NCBI GenBank assembly: GCA_041663425.1 | Contig: JBAYMS010000037.1 | Coordinates: 1-15,551 of the forward strand | Direction of reading: 5' to 3' | Length of the DNA stretch: 15,551 bases | From: FEN-1322 sp041663425 | Lineage (GTDB): Bacteria; Omnitrophota; Gorgyraeia; 2-01-FULL-45-10 | In this document: positions 1 through 6,467 of the stretch, in pieces | How the letters are laid out: each line of letters begins with the position of its first letter | Position numbering within the stretch: position 1 is the stretch's first letter | The notes under the pieces: generated by a model | The model's database searches: none | Told to the model about the DNA's origin: nothing | The model's input: only the letters and a program-made list of their open reading frames with translations | Translations under genes and position numbers: made by a program

Positions 1-2562
1 AGACACATCCGCTTCACCATATTCCTGTACGGCATGCAATAAGCTGTTGACTGCTCCACGCTGTATAGAAGCATCGTCCGATGCCATTGCAGTTCTGATA
101 AAGTCTTTAAGGCCGCGCTCAAATTCGCCCTGAGAATCAGAGGAATCCCCTCCCAGAACTATGAACTTGCCGCGAGACTGCGATTCCTGCAGCGACGATG
201 ACGTATCTGCTCCTCGCACCATGGCTGAATCCATAGCATCTCTTTCCTGAGCCGCAGTTATGCTATCTTCGGTACGCTCGCCGATTGCCTTAGTAGCTGT
301 TACACGCTCTTTTATTTCAACGAAAGTCGATTTGCGAGCCTCGCCCTCTGCCGCCTGCACGTCTTTCTCCGATTTATTCATAAGATTATCAGAGCCGCGC
401 GGTTTGCTTATAACTTGGATCTTTTGTACAGCATCCTGCAAAATACTCATGTGAACACTCGTCCAATCCTTCTCACCTTGAGTTAGCCGGTCTGAATTTA
501 TATCCTTCTCGAATATTTCAATGCGCGAAATTAATGGCTTCAGGATATTTTCTATAGACTCGCCCCTCTCGGCTATTCTACTAGCAGTGAGGACTGTATT
601 GCTCGCATCATCTTTGGCCTGCCCCCAATAAACACCAACTATTGCTATTCTTGCAGCCTCAAGTATATCCAATATATCTCTGGCCGAGCCATGGTGGCCG
701 TACTGAGTGTTTTCGCTGGGCATGAATCTTGCGCTTTTGGTAGATGCCATAGTAAGCGGGTTACCTACGATCCTGCCAGCGTCTGCCATAGCGGCATTTA
801 ACGTAGTGCCATCATCGCCGTATATTTTAGCGGCAGACGGCGTGCGCTCTTTAGAAGCGTCGGGTACGTTTTCCGAGCCACTTACGCCGCGTTTTGCGGC
901 TTGCGAGTTCACAATAGACTGCGGATATTCCATCCCAGCCTTCTGTTCCAGCCTACTGCGGATCGAACCAAGATACCCCATTAAAGTTGCGACTCCATCA
1001 CGCTCACGGCTATCAATAGTATAAAGCCATATGGTAAAAACCACACCCGTCAGCAAGAACGTCATTATGCCTACTGCAACCCAAACAGGAGGATGCGCAA
1101 TATTAAGCAGAGCACCAATTACAACTGGGGTAGCTATCGAAGCGGCTACAGAATGACTCAACGGCTCTTTCTGTTTTTCAAAAAAATTAATAGTAAACAT
1201 AACCGCCGATACACTGACTGGTCTGTCCTCAGAAAAGCCTTTAATTTTTCTTTCCCATAAATCGACCAGGTACTTTCTCTTTGAATCGCTTATTTTAGAA
1301 TCACGATAAGCTTTTTCTATTTCGGCCATCACCTCTTCGGTTAAAACGCTTGGCCGAACTTTACCCGACACATCCACATCAGAGTTAAGGCCTGCTACAA
1401 TATTCGACGGTGCGCGCTCTTCCGAAACGCCGGGCGCTTTTTTCGCATCCTGGCTATCCTCATCTCTCCCAGTGGCGTATATAGTCCTGGGAATATTAGA
1501 TGTTCTGCGGTTATAGGCATCCACAAAATTCTGCGCTGCGGTAAACTTCGGAACGCTCACACCTTTCCTAGAAAAATAAGCCTGGTTTATATTAAGCGCT
1601 ATCTTAATGGCAAGCGCTCTTCCAGGATTGATCCCCTCCCACATAATGTTTGGGAATTCTTCATTAAGGTTCATTTTCTTTGCTTCGATACTATGAAAAA
1701 ACCAATTAAGCCTTTTTCTCAGAGTATAATTGTTAAATCTCGTATTATCGTTAAAACAATAAGACCCTAAAAACCAAGCCCACATACCGTCATTAAGTAT
1801 GCCATATCTTCCGCCTATAAAATTCGCGTCAAACTCATCTCCATAAATATAAAATAGGTCGCCCATCCCATTAATATGTCCGCCGCTTTTGGGAAGCTTC
1901 CACTCTTCCTGACTTTCTGACATTTCATGCTTAGCCAAACGGTAAAACACAGCCCATGCCAAGCTAACAGTCCTGGTTTCGCCGTCTTCAAAAGTATAAT
2001 CAAACCATATATCGTTTTTCAGCAAATCGTTCCACATTTGCACAAACTTGGTATGAACTACGATCCTAGTCCTGTGCCCAGCGGAAACCTCTATTCTTGC
2101 TATAGGCAATTCACCACGTTCTTCATCTACTGTAAAATATCCTTCCTCGATAGACAATGCGTTTCCGTTTATACCAGCGGCGTTTTTCCTAAAAGACCTC
2201 AGGGCGGATATCAAGTCTTTGCTTTTTAGTAATTCTATATTTACTTTATTTTTCGACCATTCTTTAGGAGTATTATTATAATCGGCACGCCTAAAGTTAC
2301 GAGCCTGCATCATATTAGGAGCGGAACCAATAAAACTGGGTTTTTCAATATCTACGGAATCCAGCGCATTTGTTAAATCTCTGGCTCCGGGGCCGATATT
2401 AGCGGCAAATAGTTTCTGTCCAATAGCATATGCTTCAGCTACTGTACCTTCTTGGGATGAACCAGGCGCAGTACCAAGGCCATAGGCCAAATCATTGATC
2501 AGGAATGCACACACCACAACAATAGTGATTATTTTCATCATCAGACTGTTTCTTATTTTCAT
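1..2562 (-). CDS. Very large membrane-associated protein of unknown function (C-terminal part beyond window)
   Basis: An uninterrupted reading frame runs from an ATG at 2562 to the left edge: 854 codons with no stop, and the 3' end lies outside the window. The start is supported by a strong ribosome binding site (AAGGAGA, 8 nt upstream) and a promoter. Residues 10-28 form a hydrophobic, signal-like segment ending LINDLAYG. Residues about 75-365 look like a folded domain rich in Trp and aromatics, with the stretch GGRYGILNDGMWAWFLGSY at about 255-273. Residues about 375-390 and 560-580 are low-complexity linkers carrying a repeated motif. Residues about 473-515 contain two hydrophobic stretches (around SIATPVVIGALLNIA and VAVGIMTFLLTGVVFTIWLY) that look like a membrane hairpin. 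Residues 640-854 are polar and probably largely helical. I recognise no named family. Architecture and linkers resemble the giant envelope proteins of Omnitrophota, which is an impression rather than a search result. Confidence 0.88.
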   Translation of the reverse strand, partial: MKIRNSLMMKIITIVVVCAFLINDLAYGLGTAPGSSQEGTVAEAYAIGQKLFAANIGPGARDLTNALDSVDIEKPSFIGSAPNMMQARNFRRADYNNTPKEWSKNKVNIELLKSKDLISALRSFRKNAAGINGNALSIEEGYFTVDEERGELPIARIEVSAGHRTRIVVHTKFVQMWNDLLKNDIWFDYTFEDGETRTVSLAWAVFYRLAKHEMSESQEEWKLPKSGGHINGMGDLFYIYGDEFDANFIGGRYGILNDGMWAWFLGSYCFNDNTRFNNYTLRKRLNWFFHSIEAKKMNLNEEFPNIMWEGINPGRALAIKIALNINQAYFSRKGVSVPKFTAAQNFVDAYNRRTSNIPRTIYATGRDEDSQDAKKAPGVSEERAPSNIVAGLNSDVDVSGKVRPSVLTEEVMAEIEKAYRDSKISDSKRKYLVDLWERKIKGFSEDRPVSVSAVMFTINFFEKQKEPLSHSVAASIATPVVIGALLNIAHPPVWVAVGIMTFLLTGVVFTIWLYTIDSRERDGVATLMGYLGSIRSRLEQKAGMEYPQSIVNSQAAKRGVSGSENVPDASKERTPSAAKIYGDDGTTLNAAMADAGRIVGNPLTMASTKSARFMPSENTQYGHHGSARDILDILEAARIAIVGVYWGQAKDDASNTVLTASRIAERGESIENILKPLISRIEIFEKDINSDRLTQGEKDWTSVHMSILQDAVQKIQVISKPRGSDNLMNKSEKDVQAAEGEARKSTFVEIKERVTATKAIGERTEDSITAAQERDAMDSAMVRGADTSSSLQESQSRGKFIVLGGDSSDSQGEFERGLKDFIRTAMASDDASIQRGAVNSLLHAVQEYGEADVS
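835..867 (-). repeat. Linker repeat copy 2 inside the large protein
   Basis: Codons 566-576 encode VPDASKERTPS, the partner of the motif at 1405-1437. It lies about 50 residues after the predicted membrane hairpin, in a Ser/Lys/Glu-rich stretch. That is where a spacer between a membrane anchor and the next module would be expected. Confidence 0.6.
1405..1437 (-). repeat. Linker repeat copy 1 inside the large protein
   Basis: Codons 376-386 encode APGVSEERAPS. The same pattern recurs at codons 566-576 as VPDASKERTPS. The consensus is [AV]-P-[GD]-[VA]-S-[EK]-E-R-[AT]-P-S. By my count 24 of 32 bases are also identical between the copies, and most differences are third-position or conservative. 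Both copies sit in predicted flexible linkers rather than in folded domains. Confidence 0.6.
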
Positions 2563-2570
2563 TTCCGCTG

Positions 2571-2577
2571 TCTCCTT
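2571..2577 (-). promoter_or_regulatory. Ribosome binding site of the large protein gene
   Basis: The minus strand reads AAGGAGA, then 8 nt, then the ATG at 2562. This is close to the Shine-Dalgarno consensus and fixes the start codon, which lies just before a signal-like hydrophobic segment. Confidence 0.75.
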
Positions 2578-2612
2578 TTGGAATTTTATTTTTAAAAAGT
2601 TTTATTAAATAA

Positions 2613-2645
2613 AAAATGCCTGGCAATTAAGCCGCCAAGCATTTT
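2613..2645 (-). terminator. Terminator-like hairpin between HAD gene and large gene; possible attenuator
   Basis: On the minus strand a 12-bp stem (arms AAAATGCTTGGC and GCCAGGCATTTT) with a 9-nt loop runs directly into a T-rich tract (six T, then ATTT). The single imperfect pair is a U-G wobble in minus-strand RNA but a C-A mismatch in plus-strand RNA, so the structure suits minus-strand transcription. It would terminate transcripts coming from truA and the HAD gene. However, it also lies downstream of the promoter at 2680-2707 and upstream of the large gene's start, so it would sit in that gene's leader as well. Confidence 0.65.
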
Positions 2646-2679
2646 ATTCTAGCTTTTCTGATTGTTAATATTTATGGTA

Positions 2680-2707
2680 AGTATACTACAAGCGTAGGAA
2701 TTGTCAA
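2680..2707 (-). promoter_or_regulatory. Sigma70-like promoter for the large gene
   Basis: The minus strand shows a perfect TTGACA at 2707-2702, a 16-nt spacer, and TATACT at 2685-2680. The -35 box overlaps the TGA stop codon of the HAD gene. A transcript would start near 2673 and have a leader of about 110 nt before the ATG at 2562. Confidence 0.65.
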
Positions 2708-3309
2708 ATAACTTTTTTAAATCTTAACATATCGCGAAGTTTTTCTGCAGTTTCAAATCTTACCGAATCTATACCAAGCTCAGAGGCAGCTTTTACAAGA
2801 TCCGCACGGTCGTCAATATACAATATGCCATCCCTATCACCGTCTACCCGACGAACCACATCGTCATATATCTTTTTATCCGGCTTCATAGCTCCAACAA
2901 CATATGAAAGAACGAGTTCGTCAAATTCTTTTATGATATCAAACTTCTTTTCAATATATTCAAAATGCAAGCGGTTCACATTGGATAAAAGTATAAGCCT
3001 ATATTTTCCTTTAAGCTCACGAACAATCTCACAGCTACCCTCGTCCTCCCAGAATATGTCATTCCATATTTCGATAAACTTTTCATATGGAACATCTACA
3101 CCAAGCCGCCGACAAGCCTTTTCATGAAACTCATACGTCGATATCTCGCCTTTTTCAAAAGCTATCGTAATGTCTGATTCAAAAAACATATCGTAGATTT
3201 CTTTATGTTTAAGTTCGGAAAGCCTAGCAATTTTTTCAGCGGAAATATTATGATCAAACCGGATCACTGTATTGCCCATATCGAAAGCTATCGTAGTATA
3301 TTTTTTCAT
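2704..3309 (-). CDS. HAD-superfamily phosphatase, YihX-like
   Basis: A 201-residue HAD hydrolase of subfamily IA type. Motif I is FDMGNT (nucleophile Asp10). Motif II is LLSNVNRLH (Ser109), motif III is MKPDKKIY (Lys142), and motif IV is ILYIDDRAD (Asp166, Asp167). The position two residues after the nucleophile, usually the general-acid Asp, is Gly. The Gly and the SNxNRLH signature also occur in E. coli YihX, an alpha-D-glucose-1-phosphate phosphatase of about the same length, so a sugar-phosphate substrate is plausible but not shown. A helical cap occupies residues about 17-90. The ATG follows the truA stop with no gap (TAAATG), so the two genes are surely cotranscribed and translationally coupled. 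Its own stop overlaps the next promoter. Confidence 0.88.
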   Translation of the reverse strand: MKKYTTIAFDMGNTVIRFDHNISAEKIARLSELKHKEIYDMFFESDITIAFEKGEISTYEFHEKACRRLGVDVPYEKFIEIWNDIFWEDEGSCEIVRELKGKYRLILLSNVNRLHFEYIEKKFDIIKEFDELVLSYVVGAMKPDKKIYDDVVRRVDGDRDGILYIDDRADLVKAASELGIDSVRFETAEKLRDMLRFKKVI

Positions 3310-4044
3310 TTAGTATTTCACCTTTATCATACACAAACCTTTTGCCGGCATAGTAGGCCCGCAAAACTTCCTGTCGCGCTTCCTTATTATAGCTTTTACC
3401 TGTTCGGCTTCAAACTTACCACGGCCAACCTCAACAAGCGTACCTACTATATTTCTGGCCATATTATACAAGAAACCGTTAGCCTCTATCTCAACATACA
3501 CCAGATCGCCGTCTTTTTTTATTTTAATGCTCTTTACCGTCCGGACAGAATTCCTCTTTTCGCCATCTACAGCCTTGAATGCCCTGAAATCATGCCGGCC
3601 GACAATATCTTTGGCAGCCTTACGCATAAGATCGATGTCGAGCTTAAAAAAACACTTCGCGGCAAAATGCCTTATGAGCGGATCCATATAATCATTATTC
3701 ATTATCGTGTATCTGTATAGCTTGGATTTTGCGCTCTTTTGAGCATTGAATTTTGGACTGACTTCCTCTATATGCGTTATCGCTATATCTCTGGGCAGCA
3801 TGCGATTGAGGGCCATCTGCAGCTTATTGATGGGGATGTCCGATCTCGTCTTAAAATTTGCCGGCTGAGCCTCGGCGTGGACTCCGGCGTCGGTCCTGCC
3901 TGAGCCTACCAGGTTGACACATTCGCCGGTTATCGTCTTTATCACCTTCTGGATAACATCCTGAATAGCCAGGCCATTCTTCTGCGACTGCCATCCTGAG
4001 TAATTCGTGCCGTCATAGCGGACTGTGAGTTTAATGTTGCGCAT
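3310..4044 (-). CDS. truA: tRNA pseudouridine(38-40) synthase TruA
   Basis: A 244-residue protein of normal TruA length. It converts uridines 38-40 in the anticodon arm of tRNAs to pseudouridine in the cytoplasm. The start MRNIKLTVRYDGTNYSGWQ is typical. The catalytic motif GSGRTDAGVHA has the nucleophile Asp52. The later blocks KLYRYTI, FRAFKA and FLYNMARNIVGTLVEVGRGK match the family's C-terminal domain. Only a weak AGAG precedes the ATG, but it lies at the N-terminus expected for the family. The gene abuts the HAD gene downstream. Upstream is the 357-nt gap with two foldback elements. I see no convincing promoter in that gap, so truA may depend on read-through from asd. Confidence 0.96.
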   Translation of the reverse strand: MRNIKLTVRYDGTNYSGWQSQKNGLAIQDVIQKVIKTITGECVNLVGSGRTDAGVHAEAQPANFKTRSDIPINKLQMALNRMLPRDIAITHIEEVSPKFNAQKSAKSKLYRYTIMNNDYMDPLIRHFAAKCFFKLDIDLMRKAAKDIVGRHDFRAFKAVDGEKRNSVRTVKSIKIKKDGDLVYVEIEANGFLYNMARNIVGTLVEVGRGKFEAEQVKAIIRKRDRKFCGPTMPAKGLCMIKVKY

Positions 4045-4075
4045 AGGATCTCTTTGAATTTTTTATGGCTCCCAG

Positions 4076-4215
4076 AAGGAATTCCCTTTCGGGATTGTAC
4101 CTCGCGGGGACGCAAAATTTTTCAGCCATGTGAAAATTTTGCTCGGTAAAATTTCTCGTACGCTGCCTCGAAATTTTAACGCCCCGCTCGGCACGAATCC
4201 CTAAGGGAATTCCTT
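4076..4215 (+). repeat. Foldback element A: outer stem with two inner hairpins (three-way junction)
   Basis: The ends AAGGAATTCCC (4076-4086) and GGGAATTCCTT (4205-4215) are perfect inverted repeats. Pairing continues inward through GGGATT/AATCCC (4091-4096 with 4196-4201), CC/GG, an unpaired TC-by-TC internal loop, and GCGGGG/CCCCGC (4104-4109 with 4182-4187). Inside lie two separate hairpins: 4112-4121 with 4133-4142 (GCAAAATTTT arm), and 4147-4155 with 4170-4178 (TAAAATTTC arm). This is a Y-shaped fold of about 140 nt that DNA or RNA of either strand could form. Element B is a diverged copy in the opposite orientation. I call the strand plus by convention only. Confidence 0.8.
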
Positions 4216-4252
4216 ACCAAGAGAACGTAAAAATTTCGAATCGCTCTTTAGA

Positions 4253-4378
4253 TATGATGTGGCAAAGTGGTGAGCAATGCTTTAAAATTGGCCGGCAGGG
4301 TCCGGACAATTTTACAGAGCGTGATTTTTTACATGGTTAAAAATCACGCGTCCTTGCGAACCACTTTGACATATCACA
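4253..4378 (-). repeat. Foldback element B: inverted, diverged copy of element A
   Basis: On the minus strand the outer stem pairs about 4378-4361 with 4270-4253, with the core CAAAGTGG/CCACTTTG. It continues through a small internal loop into GCAA/TTGC. The two inner hairpins are GCGTGATTTTT/AAAAATCACGC (4349-4339 with 4329-4319) and TAAAATTG plus CCGG with their complements (4314-4302 with 4296-4284). Read on the minus strand, the core 4358-4269 aligns with core 4103-4191 of element A almost without gaps; I count roughly 60 identities in 88 positions. Conserved blocks are GGACGC, CCATGT (loop 1), GCTCxGTAAAATT (junction), CTGCC (loop 2) and AATTTTAA. Confidence 0.78.
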
Positions 4379-4401
4379 ACCTAATATTGGATCGGAAAAT
4401 T

Positions 4402-5400
4402 TTATAGCAGTTCCGCGATCTGGATCGCGTTAAGCGCGGCACCCTTACGGATATTGTCAGCAACGACCCACATAGACAAGCCGTTCTTTATCGACTCATC
4501 CTGCCTGATCCTGCCAACCAACGTAGCGTCTCTGCCTTCAGCGTCTATAGGCATCGGGTAAATTTTCTTCTGCGGATCGTCTACGAGTTTTACGCCCGGC
4601 GCGTTCAGAAGAAGCTCTCTGGCTTCATTAGCGCTTATATATTTTTCGGTCTCGATATTCACGCTTTCAGAATGGGCGTAAAATACAGGCACCCTGACGC
4701 AGGTGGCATTGACCTGGATAGAATTATCACCCATGATCTTTCGCGTCTCATGAACCATCTTCATCTCTTCCTTAGTGTAATCGTTATCCATGAACACGTC
4801 GATCTGCGGCAATAAATTGAAAGCTATCTGATACGGGAATTCCGTAGGTTTAAATGGCTTATTAGCAAGCCACAGACCTGTCTGCTCGCGCAGTTCATTT
4901 ATCTTTTTCTGCCCGCCGCCCGAAACAGACTGGAAAGTAGTAACGACTATTCTCTTTATCTTGGCTTTTTTATGTATAGGCTGAAGAGCTACGACCATCT
5001 GAATGGTCGAGCAGTTTGGATTTGCAATGATGCCTTTATGTTTTTTAATATCCTGCGGATTTACCTCAGGAACTACCAGAGGCACTTCCTTGTCCATCCT
5101 GAAAGCGCTGGAATTGTCTATACAAACCGCACCGGCTTTTACAGCGCTCGGTAAGAACTCCAAACTACGTGATGCTCCCGCGCTAGCCAGAACAATATCT
5201 ATACCCTCGAAGGAATTATGGGTCAGGACTTCAATAGGATATTCTTTGCCCATAAACTTCATGGACTTACCCTTTGAACGTTCTGATGCCAGAAGTTTCA
5301 GGTTATTTATAGGAAATTTACGCTCTTCTAGTATCTTCAGGAAACAGTTACCTACAGCGCCTGTCGCGCCCATTACCGCCACATTGTATTTCTTCGACAT
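4402..5400 (-). CDS. asd: Aspartate-semialdehyde dehydrogenase
   Basis: A 332-residue enzyme that reduces beta-aspartyl phosphate to aspartate semialdehyde, the branch point to lysine/diaminopimelate, threonine and methionine. The NADP-binding loop GATGAVG is at residues 11-17. The catalytic cysteine is in NPNCST (Cys130). The substrate-binding arginine and general-base histidine are in RVPVFYAHSES (Arg236, His243). The chosen start at 5400 gives MSKKYNVAV, the usual N-terminus, with GGAG 10 nt upstream and 1 nt between it and the leuB stop. An in-frame ATG at 5421 would add MWWRIFN, contain this GGAG inside the gene and overlap leuB by 20 nt, so it is less likely. Last gene of the nth-argA-leuCDB-asd unit. 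Confidence 0.96.
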   Translation of the reverse strand: MSKKYNVAVMGATGAVGNCFLKILEERKFPINNLKLLASERSKGKSMKFMGKEYPIEVLTHNSFEGIDIVLASAGASRSLEFLPSAVKAGAVCIDNSSAFRMDKEVPLVVPEVNPQDIKKHKGIIANPNCSTIQMVVALQPIHKKAKIKRIVVTTFQSVSGGGQKKINELREQTGLWLANKPFKPTEFPYQIAFNLLPQIDVFMDNDYTKEEMKMVHETRKIMGDNSIQVNATCVRVPVFYAHSESVNIETEKYISANEARELLLNAPGVKLVDDPQKKIYPMPIDAEGRDATLVGRIRQDESIKNGLSMWVVADNIRKGAALNAIQIAELL

Positions 5401-5401
5401 A

Positions 5402-6463
5402 TTAAAGATTCTCCACCACAAGATCGCCGACCTCTTCCGTCGAATATCCCATCTTGCCTGCTGCCAGGCTTTTCATTTTAGTATTGGCTATTTTTATTAC
5501 AGCCGCTTCTATCGCCTTCGCCGCCTGAGCTTCGCCGACATTGTCGAGAAGCATTCCTGCAGCACAGATAGCCGCCAAAGGATTAATCACATGCTTACCG
5601 GTATATTTAGGAGCAGAACCGCCGATAGGCTCGAACATCGATACACCTTCGGGGTTAATATTGCCTCCGGCAGCGATACCCATACCGCCCTGTATCATAG
5701 CACCCAGGTCGGTTATAATGTCGCCGAAAAGATTATCTGTAACGATAACATCAAACCATTCCGGATTTTTTACAAACCACATGGTCGTCGCGTCAACGTG
5801 CGCGTAATCAGTCTGAACATCCGGATAATCTTTCTTCACTTCGTCAAAAGTCCTCTGCCACAGATCCCACGCAAAAGTAAGAACGTTAGTTTTTCCGCAG
5901 AGTGTAAGCTTTTTGCGTTTGTTGCGTTTTTGCGCAAGCTCAAACGCATAACGGATACAGCGTTCGACGCCTTTCCTTGTATTGTAGGATATCTGTATCG
6001 CTACTTCGTCTTTCTTGCCTTTATTCTGAAACTCTCCCATGCCCTTATAAAGACCTTCAGAATTTTCACGCACAACGACAAAATCGATATCCTCAGGCTT
6101 TTTGTCTTTCAATGGACAATAAGCCGAATTATACAATTTTACAGGCCTTAAATTTATATACTGGTCAAGACCGAACCTGGTCTTAAGCAAAATTCCCTGC
6201 TCAAGTATGCCCGGCTTTACATCAGGATGACCTATAGCGCCTAAAAATATCGCGTCAAATTTCTTAAGGTTAGCAAGTTCTTCATCTGTAATTGTCTTTC
6301 CGGTCTTTAAATATCTCGCGCCGCCGTAATCAAACATCTCGAGGCTATATTTAAATCCGAATTTCTCGGAAGCTGCCTTCATAACTTTTAAACCTTCAGC
6401 CACTACCTCAGGTCCTGTTCCATCTCCACCGATAACCGCTATCTTATAATTTTTCGATGCCAT
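5402..6463 (-). CDS. leuB: 3-isopropylmalate dehydrogenase (LeuB), with NADP-type coenzyme residues
   Basis: A 353-residue member of the isocitrate/isopropylmalate dehydrogenase family. The family reaction is oxidative decarboxylation of 3-isopropylmalate in leucine synthesis. Visible motifs: GGDGTGPEV (12-20), substrate arginines in KTRFGLDQYINLRP (Arg96, Arg106) and VVRENSEGLY (Arg132, Tyr139), the catalytic lysine region GKTNV (Lys191), and metal-binding aspartates in TDNLFGDIITDLG (243, 248, 252). Context settles the substrate: leuC and leuD are immediately upstream, 4 nt away. The coenzyme loop reads GSAPKYTGKHVINP (Lys286, Tyr287). The classical NAD-dependent LeuB has Asp-Ile here, while NADP-dependent isocitrate dehydrogenase has Lys-Tyr, so NADP use is possible. 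An isocitrate or homoisocitrate role is less likely in this operon. Confidence 0.9.
   Translation of the reverse strand: MASKNYKIAVIGGDGTGPEVVAEGLKVMKAASEKFGFKYSLEMFDYGGARYLKTGKTITDEELANLKKFDAIFLGAIGHPDVKPGILEQGILLKTRFGLDQYINLRPVKLYNSAYCPLKDKKPEDIDFVVVRENSEGLYKGMGEFQNKGKKDEVAIQISYNTRKGVERCIRYAFELAQKRNKRKKLTLCGKTNVLTFAWDLWQRTFDEVKKDYPDVQTDYAHVDATTMWFVKNPEWFDVIVTDNLFGDIITDLGAMIQGGMGIAAGGNINPEGVSMFEPIGGSAPKYTGKHVINPLAAICAAGMLLDNVGEAQAAKAIEAAVIKIANTKMKSLAAGKMGYSTEEVGDLVVENL
5411..5414 (-). promoter_or_regulatory. Ribosome binding site deciding the asd start
   Basis: GGAG on the minus strand lies 10 nt upstream of the ATG at 5400, inside the last codons of leuB. It favours the 332-residue form of Asd over a form seven residues longer starting at 5421. 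Confidence 0.6.
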
Positions 6464-6467
6464 TTTA

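Larger units (their letters stand above)
4045..4401. other. 357-nt intergenic region between asd and truA, mostly two foldback elements
   Basis: No open frame with coding character is visible on either strand. About three quarters of the region is taken up by the two foldback elements described separately. The spacer between them (4216-4252) and the flanks show no convincing promoter or T-tract terminator. It is the only stretch over 300 nt without a gene in the window. Confidence 0.8.

Noticed and set aside
1815..2003. A 62-codon minus-strand frame starting at 2003
   Set aside because: It is an out-of-frame shadow within the much longer open frame that begins at 2562 and has a good ribosome binding site.
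3205..3720. A 171-codon open frame on the plus strand opposite truA and the HAD gene
   Set aside because: Antisense shadow of two well-supported genes, with low-complexity aromatic-rich translation and no start signals.
4076..4378. Integron attC sites
   Set aside because: The foldbacks lack the conserved core-site ends (RYYYAAC / GTTRRRY) in the right places, have two inner hairpins rather than one hairpin with extrahelical bases, and no integrase or cassette genes are nearby.
4216..4401. tRNA gene, suggested by a cloverleaf-like fold and a TTCGAATC word near 4235
   Set aside because: The five bases on each side of the T-loop-like word do not pair, and no acceptor stem, D-loop or anticodon arm of tRNA dimensions fits.
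5401..5421. An asd start at 5421 giving a longer protein
   Set aside because: The extra residues MWWRIFN are not part of the normal N-terminus before the dinucleotide-binding strand, and GGAG is well placed for the start at 5400.
5003..6151. A 382-codon open frame on the plus strand opposite asd and leuB
   Set aside because: It lies wholly antisense to two clearly functional enzymes, has no ribosome binding site or promoter, and its translation resembles no protein. Codon bias of the minus-strand genes explains the absence of stops.
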